Assembly: GCA_947492745.1 (NCBI GenBank)
Contig: CANLOE010000003.1
Span: forward strand, 1-64,000
Origin: an uncultured Cyclobacteriaceae bacterium
GTDB lineage: Bacteria; Bacteroidota; Bacteroidia; Cytophagales; Cyclobacteriaceae
Reading direction: 5' to 3'
Length of the DNA: 64,000 nucleotides
The notes below the pieces were generated by a model that was not told the origin of the DNA, ran no database searches, and saw nothing but the letters and a program-made list of their open reading frames with translations. Of the stretch, positions 50,201-62,800 are shown piece after piece. Made by a program: the position numbers and the translations under genes. How positions within the stretch are numbered: the stretch's first letter is position 1; the number at the start of each line of letters is the position of its first letter.

Positions 50201-53050
50201 GACCGTATCGATAGGCTATTGTCCGAGAGTGGCTGCTGTTCTGTCATTGATACCAAAGCGCTGCAAAAGTTGGTGGATACGGCCTCCAAATACACTAAAG
50301 ATAACCCTGATTTGGTGAGCAGGCCTTTTGACCTTGCCTATGTCCTCTACACATCCGGTTCTACGGGCGTACCTAAAGGAGTGATGGTCGAGCATAAAAA
50401 TGTGGTGGCCTTTTTCAAAAATATGGAGAGTAATTTCCACTTACTGCCCAGTATGACCTTCGGTGCTATTACCAATTACTCTTTTGATGTCTCCGTCATG
50501 GAGCTGTTGGGTACCTTGGCCAATGGCATGCACACCTTGATAATGGATGAGGATCCACGAACCATGCTGGCGCACATCGACAAAGGCGAAATAGATGCGT
50601 TACAACTTACGCCCTCCCGATTGAGTCAACTGCTGGAGTTGAAGGATGGAGAGATAACGTGTTTGCGCCAGCTCAAAGTCTTGCTGGTAGGAGGAGAGGT
50701 GCTAAGCCCCTATCAGTATGGTCGTTTGAAAGAGTTGGGTGACACAAAGGTATTCAATGTATATGGCCCTACGGAAACGACCCTATGGAGTACGAGCTTG
50801 GATATAGGGCGAGAGGATAGCTTGTCCATTGGTAGGCCACTGAAAGGTGAGCATGTATTGATTCTGGACAAGACCGGAAACCTATGTCCCTTGAATGTAA
50901 AGGGCGAAATCTACATCGGTGGTGATGGGGTGGCAAGGGGATATCTGAACCAAGGGTCAATGTCCGAGGAGAGGTTCCTTTCTCATCCTATCTATTCTAC
51001 AGAAAAGGTATACAGGACAGGAGACATGGGACGGTGGTTGCCCAATGGTACTATTGAGTTCTTGGGTAGGCAGGATGGCCAGGTAAAGCTGAGAGGATAC
51101 CGTATCGAACTGGGCGAAATCGAACAGGTTTTACTTGAAATACCGGAAATCAGTCAAGCAGTCTGTATTAAATCAGAAAGGAATGGAGATGGTCAGCTGA
51201 TAGGTTATGTTGTCAAAATAGGAGTATTGGACAGGGCAAGGACAGAAATGTACCTAGCATCGAAATTGCCAAGGTACATGATTCCCCGAATATGGGTCGA
51301 ACTAGAGGCTATGCCTCTATTGTCCAGTGGAAAGGCCGACCGTAAAGCACTGCTCGAGCGAAGTGTACCAGTGCAGCCCCTTACGTTATTTTCAGCTCCC
51401 GGAAATCAATTGGAAGAACAGCTGTGTCCTATTTGGGAAGAACTACTCGAAGTGCGGCCAGTAGGTATTGACGATAACTTTTTTGAACTGGGAGGACACT
51501 CCTTGATAGCCACCCGCTTGGTCGGCAAAATCAAGAAACAGCTCCATTATAGCATCGAGATAAGTAGTGTCCTACAGTACCCGACCGTTGCCTCTCTTGC
51601 TGGATTTCTCCTTTCTCAACAGCAGAAGAATTACGCTCCCATTGCACCACTCGAAGAAAGAGCCTATTATGAACTCTCACCGGCCCAACGTAGAATGTGG
51701 CTTTTGTCCCAAAGAGAAGGTGGTGGTACAGACTATGCGATTTCGGGCGGCTATATTCTTAATGGATACCTAGAGGTCGGCAGTTTTATAAAAGCTTTTG
51801 ATGGTATTGTGAAAAGACATGAAATATTGAGGACCACCTTCCCAACGTTGGATGGACTGCCCGTGCAGAAAATCGATACAGCAGAAGAATGCGGTTTTGC
51901 TGTAACCTACCATGACTTTAGAGGCAAGGAAGATGCAGGCGAAGAAGTACATGCTTTGATCAAAAAAGAAGTAAATACGGACTTCGACCTTGAGAAGGGG
52001 CCTTTGTTCAGGGTATTACTAGTGCAGTTAAGAGAGGATAAATATCGATTGGCCTTATCGATGCACCATATCATATCAGATGCATGGTCTTTAAAGTTGA
52101 TTGTCAGTGAAATAGGTGATAGTTACAATGCTGATATAAAAAATGAGGAATACAGACCGGCACCATTGACTCTACAGTATAAAGAGTATGCCGAATGGCA
52201 GAATCAATGGATGAATTCTGACAAAATGGCACAGCACAAGGCTTTTTGGATGGAATACCTGAAGGCACCCAGACAATGGGTATCCCTGCCCTTCGGTTCC
52301 AAAGGGGACAATAGTACGGAAGGTGCTGATGTATTGGATTTTTCCATACCAAAGGAGCAGGCAGATCGGCTTGATAAGATCGGTTCGGAAAAAAATTCTA
52401 CAATGTTTGTCCTATTACTATCCTGTTTAAAAACCCTTGTATACCGGTATACCGGAGATACAGATATCATTATTGGTAGTCTCATATCGGGTAGAGATCA
52501 TCCGGACATCTTACATCAGATAGGATGCTATGTCAACGTATTGGCTATAAGGACATTGTTGGCCGAAGAAGATACGCTAGGGAGCCTATTGTCCAAAGTA
52601 AGGAATAATGTATACGCTGCATGGGATCATCAGGAATACCCTTTCGATGAATTGGTAAGAATATTGGGGGCAGAAAACAACCCCCATCAACGCCCTCTGT
52701 TCAATATACTGTTTTCCTACGAAAAGAATGATGGTATGGAAAATTCCCTGTCCGGGGTATCGATCAGCCCGGATATAGCCGGTAAGGTACCGAGTGATTT
52801 TGATGTGGATATCATGATATTCGAAAATCCGAGAGGCGGATTGACGGGAACCCTAACCTATCCTGTGGGAAGATTCCATCGAGCTGAAATGGTACTGTTC
52901 GTCGGACATTTTCAAAAAGTCATCTCTATGATGTCCACTGATATGAATCAAAGCCTCATCGACCTAGAACTGAGTACCGATAGGATGGACCACAAACCCG
53001 CTGTATCGGAGACCGATATGTTTGATGAAGGTGAAGTATTTAATTTTTAA
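47207..53050 (+). CDS. NRPS: TubC docking, C, luciferase-like monooxygenase, A, PCP, C (1,947 aa)
   Basis: Residues 1-58 form a TubC-type N-terminal docking domain, fitting a handover from the PKS. A C domain (His206; its motif HHITGDS is unusual) is followed by a luciferase-like FMN-dependent monooxygenase (about 556-893; DFSLLYFGSEG, WTPERHFHPFGG, APGWNANDF) of the MupA/Atu3671 kind found inside NRPS and PKS proteins. Next come an A domain with code DVMQLGVLWK (Gly-like, not certain), a PCP (Ser1432) and a terminal C domain (His1620, HHIISDA). The protein ends DEGEVFNF, like the first NRPS, and again hands its chain to a half-C-A-PCP protein, which follows after 87 bases. The monooxygenase probably hydroxylates or oxidises the bound intermediate. 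Confidence 0.92.
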   Translation: MNTESLIERLAGSDINIALSGTDLEVNYPDNEISEMVLEEIAQHKQAIVSYLQQKQHVDGPCILPAPVSEFGYPLSPSQRRSWIISQSEKSSVAYNMNQVAIFEGNLDIDALIFAFEGLIERHESLRTVYRMGQGEEVRQFILSGKQAGFRLSQVDLRSENKEKEELDSLLREEVGKPFDLSTGPVLRASLYWMTDHKWVLVNVLHHITGDSWSMNILKDELLLFYKAATQGNTKPLKPLRIHYKDYTLWKLAQLKGRQLKEDEAYWLKKFEGEIPVLELPTKKKRPAIKTYNAEAIHRYIDKELLQRFKLFCRERGGTLFMGLIAVFNTVFYRYTQQEDTVIGFPIADRDHPDLKDQIGFYAATLALRTRFDGSFSFTELLELAKSSTLEAYEHRQYPFDMLINKLNPARNLERSVLFDVFLILQKSQETDFEPDLVREALDGLEVRGYEGAGVPYCAFDLIINLSETAEGLKTGLEYNCDIYDQSTVSRFFEHLIQMMEQVLKKPHQPISSLNFLTETEKKQLLEFGALEHTRPLSPRASHHIPPPSGSRAAKMDFSLLYFGSEGMESDGYRFLMEGARYADRHGYSAIWTPERHFHPFGGPYPNPSVLGAAIAAITETIGIRAGSVVLPLHHPLRVAEEWAVVDHLSQGRVGIACAPGWNANDFVLSPDSFDGRHDIMYQNIQYIEKLWRGDTVSFKDGNGVIQACEIFPKPYRKTLPIWMTISGNIDNFKKAGHLGMNILTGLLNTTPESLRPKIDAYREAYAENGHPVGKAKVALMMHTYLGKDEEQAYSVTKEPLMKYLLQSLQLSDKLGQSTNADISLQDYSKEDLSDMLEHSFEWHVENTALIGTEATCRRQLKAASEIGVDEIACLTDFGVDYQATMDSLERLTVLKNSFNTQDTLSISTTGTIVSLFEEQVERYPYRRALTFKDTSLSYQMLNEQANQCAEYLKRELYVQAGDIVAIQLDRSHWTVVTILGILKTGAAYLPLENDWPQDRIDRLLSESGCCSVIDTKALQKLVDTASKYTKDNPDLVSRPFDLAYVLYTSGSTGVPKGVMVEHKNVVAFFKNMESNFHLLPSMTFGAITNYSFDVSVMELLGTLANGMHTLIMDEDPRTMLAHIDKGEIDALQLTPSRLSQLLELKDGEITCLRQLKVLLVGGEVLSPYQYGRLKELGDTKVFNVYGPTETTLWSTSLDIGREDSLSIGRPLKGEHVLILDKTGNLCPLNVKGEIYIGGDGVARGYLNQGSMSEERFLSHPIYSTEKVYRTGDMGRWLPNGTIEFLGRQDGQVKLRGYRIELGEIEQVLLEIPEISQAVCIKSERNGDGQLIGYVVKIGVLDRARTEMYLASKLPRYMIPRIWVELEAMPLLSSGKADRKALLERSVPVQPLTLFSAPGNQLEEQLCPIWEELLEVRPVGIDDNFFELGGHSLIATRLVGKIKKQLHYSIEISSVLQYPTVASLAGFLLSQQQKNYAPIAPLEERAYYELSPAQRRMWLLSQREGGGTDYAISGGYILNGYLEVGSFIKAFDGIVKRHEILRTTFPTLDGLPVQKIDTAEECGFAVTYHDFRGKEDAGEEVHALIKKEVNTDFDLEKGPLFRVLLVQLREDKYRLALSMHHIISDAWSLKLIVSEIGDSYNADIKNEEYRPAPLTLQYKEYAEWQNQWMNSDKMAQHKAFWMEYLKAPRQWVSLPFGSKGDNSTEGADVLDFSIPKEQADRLDKIGSEKNSTMFVLLLSCLKTLVYRYTGDTDIIIGSLISGRDHPDILHQIGCYVNVLAIRTLLAEEDTLGSLLSKVRNNVYAAWDHQEYPFDELVRILGAENNPHQRPLFNILFSYEKNDGMENSLSGVSISPDIAGKVPSDFDVDIMIFENPRGGLTGTLTYPVGRFHRAEMVLFVGHFQKVISMMSTDMNQSLIDLELSTDRMDHKPAVSETDMFDEGEVFNF
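48872..49888 (+). other. Embedded luciferase-like monooxygenase domain
   Basis: About 340 residues between the C and A domains match bacterial luciferase-type flavin monooxygenases (TIM barrel; MDFSLLYFGSEGMESDGY at the start, WTPERHFHPFGGPYPNPSV, VDHLSQGRVGIACAPGWN). It is self-contained and fused in frame. Confidence 0.85.
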
Positions 53051-53137
53051 AAGAACAATCTTTTCGACCTGCCGACCCACATTTGTTTGTGTGGATTTAA
53101 TAATCGAAGCTGGTCCAATGATTACTAATGACAGATT
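53051..53137. other. 87-base gap before the last NRPS gene
   Basis: There is a small hairpin around CCACATTTGTTTGTGTGG (about 53079-53096) without a T-run. I see no terminator, so the operon probably continues. Confidence 0.4.
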
Positions 53138-53842
53138 ATGAGTAAAAATAGTTTAGAAGAGAAGTTACTGTTGACACAAAGGGGATTTGTGGAAGGGCAT
53201 CGGTTTTGGCAAGAAGTATTAAAGGGAGCCGATTTTAATGAGCGTATTGAAATAGTGGATGTATCGGAGGCCATTACCACTCATGCCGGTATAGTGGACG
53301 TAGAGACTTCCAAAAAGGTAATGGGTCTCTGTAAGCAAAATGACCTCGCAGTATACATTTTTTTGCAAGCTACCTTCCATATACTCCTAAGTCGCTACAC
53401 AGGCGAAAGGGCACTACTGACCTATTCCCCACCTTTCCAAAGTGCCGAAGGAAGCCCTATCAACACTTTTCTTCCTTTCCGGAAGCATATGAATAGTGAA
53501 ACGACCTTTAGGGAATGGTTGATTTCCTTTCAGCAGACTTTGGTAAAGTCCAAGCGATATGGGAACTACCCATTGGATAGAGTCTATAAGGAGTTTGGAC
53601 TGGAAAAGATTCCCGAACCTACGGTGTTACTTTCCTCGGATGCGCTTCATGGTACTGTTGTAAACTCTCGTTCCGTAGCCTCCCTACAACTACACTTTAC
53701 CACTACTGAGGATAAAATCGATATCGAAGCCAAAGGCCACCTCAGGACGGGGCTGTTGCTCAAAAACCTTATCGGGCACTATGTTCATTTGATAGGTCAG
53801 TGTGTTGATAACGTTGATATAAAGTTACGGAACCTTACTCTT
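53138..53842 (+). other. N-terminal half condensation domain
   Basis: The first 235 or so residues (GHRFWQEVLKGADFNER, SKKVMGLCKQNDLAVYIFLQATFHILLSRY) resemble the C-lobe of a condensation domain; no HHxxxDG motif precedes them. The preceding protein ends with a complete C domain. Confidence 0.75.
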
Positions 53843-56800
53843 CTCAGTAAAGAAGAAAAGAAAGTGTTGCTACAAATGGGCAGAGGTAGCGTCTCTCAGC
53901 AAGGTGGAGCCAACTTTATCGACAAGATAGGAAAATACGCAGAGAACACACCTAAGGCCATAGCCCTGAAGTGTGGAGATAGAAATATCAACTACCGAGA
54001 ACTGGAAGAGACCTCGAATCAATTGGCCAACTACTACTCCAAAACCCACGGCCTCTCCAGCGGTGACAAAGTGGTACTTTGTGTCGAAAAAGACGAACGT
54101 TTGATTTTCAGCCTATTGGCCATTTTGAAACTAGGGGCCATTTACATTCCTGTCGATGTAGCACATGCCAAAGCAAGACTGCCCTTGGTCGAAGCGGATG
54201 CCGTCCCCACCATGATGATCATCGACCGGAATCAAACCTATAAACCCGGCACTACTCCATATCTTTATCAGGAGGAAGTGTGGGAGGGACTTGAGGGGCT
54301 TTCGTCTAAGTTTGAACCTACGTATTTCCCGAGGGATATAGCCTATATCCTCTATACTTCCGGCTCTACCGGAAAACCCAAAGGAGTCAAGGTGAGTTAT
54401 CGGAATCTAAATGGTTTTTTGAGTCATGTACAATCCCATTTTACATGGCATCGACCATTGATAATGCCTTTTATTGCATCCAATGCCTTTGATATCGCGA
54501 TGTTTCAAGTCTTTCTCCCTTTGGTGCAGGGAGGTACCGTAGATATATTGATGCCGGAAGTAGTATTGGATATCGCCAACTTCGTGGGCCGGATAAAAGA
54601 GGCAACGGTGGTGGATACGGTACCCGCTGTGTACCGACAAGTGGCCACTTATATCTTGGAAAACAATGCTCAAAAAGAATTTGAGCATATAGTACACCTG
54701 TTTATCGGTGGAGATAGTGTCCCCGACCGATTATTGATTATGCTATCGGATGCCTTTCCGAAAGCGAGTATATCAGTTACCTATGGACCGACCGAGGCGA
54801 CAGTGTTTTGCACTGCCATTACCTATTCCAATGATACTTTTAGCAAATCAAGTGTCAGTGGCAGTATCATCGGTCGCCCCATGCCCGGTACTGATATTTA
54901 CCTATTGGATAAAGAGAATAACTTGGTTCCAGAGGGTGTAAAGGGAGAAATCTGTATCGGTGGAAGCGGTGTCACCCTTGGTTATCACAATAGAGGAGAG
55001 CTTAGTGCCACAAAGTTTGTGGATAACCCTTTTCAAAAAGAGGATATCCTCTACAGAACAGGGGATATTGGGATGTGGGACAGCATGGGACAGGTCAGGT
55101 TTTCGGGAAGAGACGATTTTCAGGTCAAAATAAGAGGGTATAGAATAGAACTCGGTGAAATCGAGAGCCGTTTATTGGAATATACCGATTTGGAGGATGT
55201 ATGTGTGCTCGCGCATGAGGATAGTGAAGGGTCCAAGTACATTATAGCTTTCTACATCGGCGGAGAAACTGACCCTCGCGCTTTTCAGGGTACCTTAAAA
55301 CAATACCTGCCCGAGTATATGGTTCCCGCGTTTTTTGTAGCGCTAAGGGAGTGGCCATTGAACCCTAATCAGAAAATAGATAGAAAAGCATTGATGCACC
55401 TGTATGAAGAGCGTAGGGCAACAAGGCAGGAGTACAGGGAAGCATCGACCGCTATAGAAAAAAGTCTGGTTGACATATGGCAGGAAATATTGGGCCTGAA
55501 AAAGGTAGGAGTAAATGATAATTTCTTTGAGGTAGGTGGGCATTCGCTAAAAGTAGCCCAACTGGTTTCGAAAATCCATCAGGAACTGGCAATAAAACCA
55601 AGTTTGGAAGAAGTGTTCCAAAACCCTACCATTGTTGCATTGTCCAAGATCCTTGAAAACAAGACTTCTTCCCGTTATCAACCCATTGAAAGCGTGAAAA
55701 ACGATACTCTCGGGAAAGGTTTCGCCATATCGCATGCGCAAAGACGGCTTTGGATACTGGACCAATTGGAAGAAGACCAAGTAGCCTATAACATACCTTT
55801 GGCAGTTCTCTTAACGGGAGACCTGAATCGGGAAGTGCTCCGTATTGCTTTCGAAAAGAGCATCGCAAGACATGAAATACTTCGTACTACTTTCGGTAGT
55901 ATCGATGAACAGCCCGTGCAGATAGTCAAAAGCCCCGAAGACACGGACTTTGATCTGGGATATGTTGACCTTCGGGATAGCCATGTGGATAGAAACTCCC
56001 TAAAACAACTTGCCGAAAAAGAAGCAGTGCAGCCCTTTGACCTGTCTGAAGGCCCTTTGTTAAGGGTTAAACTATACCGGATAGCGGACAACGAACACCT
56101 GTTTTTGCTTACTGTACATCACATTATCGTAGATGGTTGGTCCATGCAGGTGTTGATGTCAGAGCTGTGTAACTATTACAATGCGTACCTACAAGGTCAA
56201 GACGCTGATATTCCTCCCTTAGCAATTCAATATAAGGATTATGCTGCTTGGCAGTACAATCAACTTGATGGAGCAGTCTTTACATCAAGTAAAAATTATT
56301 GGCTTGAGCAATTCTCTGGTGAGGTTCCTGTCCTGCAATTGCCGACAGACTATAAAAGGCCCATTGTCAAAACCTATAATGGAGGTAGCTTTCACAGGTC
56401 GCTCGGGAAAGGACTTTCAGAACAAGTACATGATTTTGCCAAAAGGCAAGGGTTGAGCTTGTACATGGTACTGGTAGCTGCCACTAAGGCATTGCTATAT
56501 CGGTATACAGGTCAGGATGATATTGTCATCGGTAGCCCTTCTGCAGGAAGGAATCGCAGTGATCTAGAGAATCAGATAGGCTTTTATGTCAACACACTGG
56601 CCCTGAGGACAAGGTTCTCGGGGGGTGAAGGTTTCGGGTCCCTACTGCAAAAAGTGAAGGAAAACTTAGTAAAAGCTTATGACCATCAAGACTATCCCTT
56701 TGATATGTTGGTGGACAATCTTGATTTGGAAAGGGACCTGAGCCGGTCCCCCATATTTGACATCATGGTTTCATTACAAAACCTAAATGAGGTGTCCATT

Positions 56801-59800
56801 GACGACCTGAAATTAGAAGGTCTTTCTTCTGCTATGCTGGAAGGAGATGTGAGTACCAGCATGTTCGACCTTTCCATAGATTTTACCCCCGAGGACGATG
56901 GGGAGCTATTTCTTGCCATTTCATACAATTCGGATCTTTTCGGGGGCCATAGAATGGAACGGATGTCTACTCATATAGAACATATCTTGAGAGATGCCAT
57001 TTCCAACCCTACAAAACCTTTGGACTACCTAAAGTACCTGAGCGAGGAGGAAGAATCACTTTTTCTGGAAACCTATAATAATACCTTTAAGGATTATCAA
57101 AAAGGAAAAACGATGATTACCCTTTTTGAGGAAAAAGTGGCATTTTATGGAACTGGAACAGCAGTAGTATTCGGTGAAGAGCGACTCACCTATAACCGGC
57201 TCAACGAGAGGGCCAATCGATTGGCTCACCGTCTTATAGCAGAAGGTTGTGGACCGGAAGTGCTGGTCGGAATCATGGCAGAGCGGTCCCCGGAGATGAT
57301 AGTAGCAGTGCTGGCAGTACTAAAAAGCGGTGCCGGCTACCTACCGATAGATTATACTTACCCTGCCGAGCGTATCAGATATATCATCGAGGATGCTGAT
57401 ATAAACCTGCTATTGTTCAATACAGGGAAGGAAACAATCCAAGACCTGAGCGTAGGAGGAGTGTTGGACCTGAACAATGAGGACACATACAGTAAGGACA
57501 TTTCGAATCCCCAAATCTCCCATGACGAGGATAACCTAGCCTATGTAATCTATACCTCAGGAACAACAGGTAAGCCAAAGGGAGTAATGGTCACCCATCG
57601 TTCCTTGGTCAACATAGCACAATGCTGGATAGAAGAGTATGGTCTAAGCGATAAGACCACAGTTTTACAGATGGCAAGTTTCTCATTCGATGTTTTCTGT
57701 GGGGACCTATGTAGAAGTCTACTGTCCGGTGGAAAGCTCGTACTCTGCCCCGATGAGGCTCGACTGGACCCTGCGGGACTCTTTGGTATCATGGAAAAAC
57801 ACCAAGTCAGTGTTTTAGAGGTGACACCCTCTTATGCGGTACCCTTGATGAGTTATATTTTCGATAAGGAACTGGATATATCTTGGTTGAATATGCTGAT
57901 ATTGGGCTCGGATAGCTGTCCGGTAGGGGACTTCAAGACATTACTGGCCAGGCATGGTGCGGATATACGGATAATCAACAGTTATGGTACTACCGAGACC
58001 ACTATTGACTCCTCATTTTATGAGGTATCCAGTGTCGATCAGGTAGAGGATATTCCTTATGTACCTATCGGAAAGCCGATGGCCAATACCAAGTTCTATA
58101 TATTGGACAAAAACAGGCAATTTGTTGCCGAAGGTCTGGTAGGGGAGTTGTGCATAGCAGGGACAGGCGTAGCGAGAGGTTATTTGAATAAAAAAAACCT
58201 AACTGATGAAAGGTTCGTGAAAGACCCTTTTAATGGAGGGGTGATGTACCTGACAGGAGATACCGCCAAATGGCTGCCCGATGGCCAAGTCGAATTTTTG
58301 GGCAGAAAGGACAATCAGGTAAAAATCAGAGGCTATAGAATCGAGCTGGACGAAATCGAACAGGTATTGTTGGAGAGTCCGGAAGTCAAAGAGGCAGTCG
58401 TACTGGTCCTGACAGGTAAGGACGATGTCAACGACAGGTTTATTTGTGCTTACTATACTCCTGCAAACATTTTAAGAGTAACCGTTAGTGAAGAAATCAG
58501 GCAGTTTGTTACTGAAAGAGTCCCGGAATATATGGTACCCCAGCACTTTGTGGTATTGGAAAAAATGCCGCTGACCGTCAATGGTAAGGTGGATAGAAAA
58601 TCCTTGCCCAAACCGAATGCCGTGGAGAATTCGCTCAGTTATGAACCACCTAGAAATGAAACCGAAAAACAGTTGGTGGCACTATGGGAAAAGATATTGA
58701 ATATCGAGGAAGTAGGTATTCGGCATCATTTTTTTAAGTTAGGGGGGCATTCTCTAAAAGCTATTCGGCTCATAGGAGCTATCAATAAGGCATTTCAGGT
58801 CAGCCTATCCATAAAACAGATTTTCCAGCACCCTACAATCTCCGAATTGGCAAAATGCCTACTTGCCACAATGGAAAAAGCAAGTGAAGAAAGTATTGTC
58901 ATTAAAGAAACCGAGGAAACAGAAAATTCAGTATACCCCCTATCTTCCGCGCAGCTCCGTCTTTATGCCCTATACCAACTGAATCCCAAAAGTCTGGTAT
59001 ATAATATGCCTCAAGCATTGCTCATTCGTTGTAAAGTGGACATAGACCATTTGAGGGGGATATTCGATACCTTGATTGCTAGACATGAGATATTCAGGAC
59101 TTCATTCAGGTCAGAGGGAGGGACACCCGTTCAGGTTATTTCCGATGAATGGGATTTTGAAATAGAGCATGTAGAAAGTTTCGATTGGAAGCTGAACGGG
59201 AAGGAAGTACTACAGGAGATACGTCATTTCATAAAACCATTCGATATTAGTTCAGGGCCGCTATTAAGGATAAAAATCATTGAACTGAGAGAAGTAGACC
59301 AAGAGCTATACCTAATACTTATCGATAAGCATCACATCATCATAGACGGTATATCGGAAGACCTCATCAGTTATGAATTCTCGCAGCTCTATTCCGGTTT
59401 TGAGTTACCAAAGGTTGAAACAAAATATAGGGATTATGCCCTATGGCAACAAAAACTCAATGACAGCGATACCCTGATCAGCCAGAAAAACTACTGGCTG
59501 GCACAGTTTGAAAATGATATCCCCCAACTGGAACTTCCCACAGATCATATCAGGCCGGATTCGATTACAGGTTCAGGAGACAACGTATCGATTGTATTTG
59601 ATAAATACCAATTAAGGACTTTGAAGGATTACTGCGAAGAACAAGGGGTTACCCTGTTTATGTTTATGCTGACCGCCTACTACCTGTTTTTGAGCAAATA
59701 TTCGAACCAAGAGGACATTATCATCGGTACCGTTACTTCTGGAAGACAAAACCCGGCCTTTCGCTCGGTCATTGGTATGATGGTCAACACGATTGCCCTT

Positions 59801-62800
59801 AGGGCAAGGCCCAAAGGAGATAAAATGATAAAAACGTTCTTCAACGAGGTAAAAGCTATCAGTGTAGAAGCTTTTGAAAATCAGGACTTTCAGTTTAACG
59901 ATTTGGTGGAAGCTCTCCACTTGGATACGAAAGCAAGAAGACGTCCATTGTTCGATGTGATGATTTCCTACCATAACGAAGAAGAGTCCAATGATCAATT
60001 GCAGGAAAGTCATATAGAACCGTATGAATTGGAGGGACAACAGAGTTCTAAATTTGACCTGACATTACACTGTGTCGAATATGACGACGGTATACGACTT
60101 GGACTGGAATATAGTACCGAACTGTTTTTAAAAAGTACCGCAGAAAGGATGCTCGGACACTATACATTCCTTTTAAAGGAAATCATCGGTAGTCCCGAAA
60201 GATTACTCTCGGATATAGAATTGCTCACAAAAGAAGAACGAAATCAGTGGCTCATCGATTATAACGACACAAGGGTACCCCTTCCTGATACGGACAATAT
60301 TCCGAGACTATTTGAACAACAGGTACAGAACAGTCCCCAGAGTGTGGCACTGGTCTATGATGATGTGGCATTGACCTATACCGAACTAAATGAGAAAGCC
60401 AATAGGCTGGCCCATACACTAAAGAACAAAGGGTTGGCCAAGGGTACCCCCGTCGGGCTGTTATTGGACAAATCCCAAGAACTGATCATAGGGATACTGG
60501 GTATCCTCAAAGCAGGCGGAGCTTATTTGCCGATAGATATTGACTTTCCGAGCGACCGAATAGGCTACGTTTTGTCCAATAGTAAAATGAACTTGTTATT
60601 GGTCACGTTGAACGATACCGTTTTAAAGCTCTTGGAAGAACAACAACTGGGAAGTGTCGAACTACTGATGCTCGACAGTGAAGAGGTGTATGCGGAGATA
60701 TCGGACAATCCCCCAAGTACGATTATACCTTCTGACCTAGCCTATATTGCTTACACATCCGGGACTACGGGCAAGCCCAAAGGTGTCATGGTAGAACATA
60801 GAAATGTCATTCGACTGGTGAAAAACACTAATTATGTCGAGCTGGATAGTCAGACAAAAATCTTACAGACCGGATCCATATCCTTTGATGCCACCACCTT
60901 TGAATATTGGGGAGCTTTATTGAATGGGGGCGAACTTCATATCCTACCACAGGAAGAACTACTGAAAACCGACTCACTGAAACAAAAACTGATAGAGAGC
61001 AGAATATCGACGATGTGGATGACCTCCTCTTGGTTCAATCAGGTAGTAGATCACGATATTGAAGTCTTCTCCTCTCTGTCCTGGCTATTGGTGGGAGGAG
61101 AGGCACTGTCACCCCATCACATCAACGAAGTAAGGGACAGGTTTCCGAAACTGAAATTGGTCAACGGTTATGGGCCTACGGAAAACACCACATTTTCCCT
61201 TTGTTATACTATCGATAAAAAACATGAAGTCAACATCCCTATAGGCAAACCGATAAGCAATACCACTGCCTATATTGTGGACCGGTGGGGCAATATATGC
61301 CCTACGGGAGTTTCCGGAGAATTGTATTTGGGAGGTGAGGGAGTGGCCCGCGGCTATCTGGGCGACCATCAACTGACCAAAGCAAAGTTTGTTGAAAAAC
61401 CTTTTGCCAAAGGCACTCTTTACCAAACGGGAGACAAAGCACAATGGCGCTCTGATGGCTTGATATCGTTTATGGGCAGGGTAGATGATCAGGTGAAGAT
61501 TCGAGGGTTCAGAATAGAACCCAGTGAGATTGAATGTACTCTGCTCCAGAATCCTAACCTAGAGAAAGTCAAAGTGATGGCATGGGGTAATGAGGAAAAT
61601 GAGAAGTCTTTATGTGCCTATTTTGTTAAAACAAGTGATGCCAAAGAAACGGATGCCCTGACACTGAAAAGGTCTTTGGAAAAATTACTGCCTGTCTATA
61701 TGATTCCTACGGATTATATAGAGTTGACATCCCTTCCACTTACTGTAAACGGCAAAATCGATGTAGGTAGTCTTCCAAGACCTGACAAGGCGACCATCAG
61801 GAAAACATACGAGGCTCCTGGAAATGCCGTAGAAGAAAGGCTTGTAGAAATATGGCAAGATGTACTACAGAAAGAGTGTATAGGAATCCAGGATAATTTC
61901 TTTGAAATAGGAGGACACTCACTAAAAGCCATCCGGGTAATCACGGGTATCAGTAAGGTTTTTGATGTAGAACTGACCTTTAAGCAAATATTCGAAACGC
62001 CGACCATAGCAGAGCTGGCCATTGTACTGGACAAATCCCAAAAACAAACTTTTGAGCCCATAGGTCGTGTTCCAAGCGCCGAGTATTATGATGTATCCCA
62101 CGGTCAGAAACGCTTATGGATACTACAACAACTGGAAGGTGAAGCGGCCTCGGCCTACAACATGCCGGCGGCATACCTTTTTGAAGGCCCTTTGGACATC
62201 AAAGCACTGAAGGCAAGCTTTGATCAATTGATCGAGCGTCATGAAATATTGCGCACTACGTTTACACTGGTAGAAGGTCAGGTAAAACAAATAATCCGCC
62301 CATGGAAAAATCTTGATATACCCTATACGGACCTGAGTGAAATCGAAGCATCGGAAGATAAGGCCAAGAGCATGGCCAACGAAGAGGCCAGAGTACCATT
62401 CGATTTGGAAGAAGGGCCGCTCATCAGGGCAAAACTGATTAAGTTGTCAGCACATAAATATGTATTTCTCCTTACCTTACATCACATTATTTCAGACGGG
62501 TGGTCTTTGGAAATACTTTTCAACGAAGTGGCCGATTTTTATAACGCTTATAAAAACGGGAAAAATCCTAGCCCGGCCGCACTGAGAATCCAATACAAAG
62601 ATTATGCCTTATGGCAAAAAGACCAATTTCCCGATGGGGAGATATCCGTAGCCGAAAAGTTTTGGGTGGAACAGTTTGAAGATGGTCCCCCCATACTCGA
62701 TATACCTACAGATTTTATCCGGCCCCCTGTAAAAACCTACAAAGGAGAGATGGCCGGTATCCTACTTTCCAGCGAAGTAACAGAAGCTTTGAATACGCTC

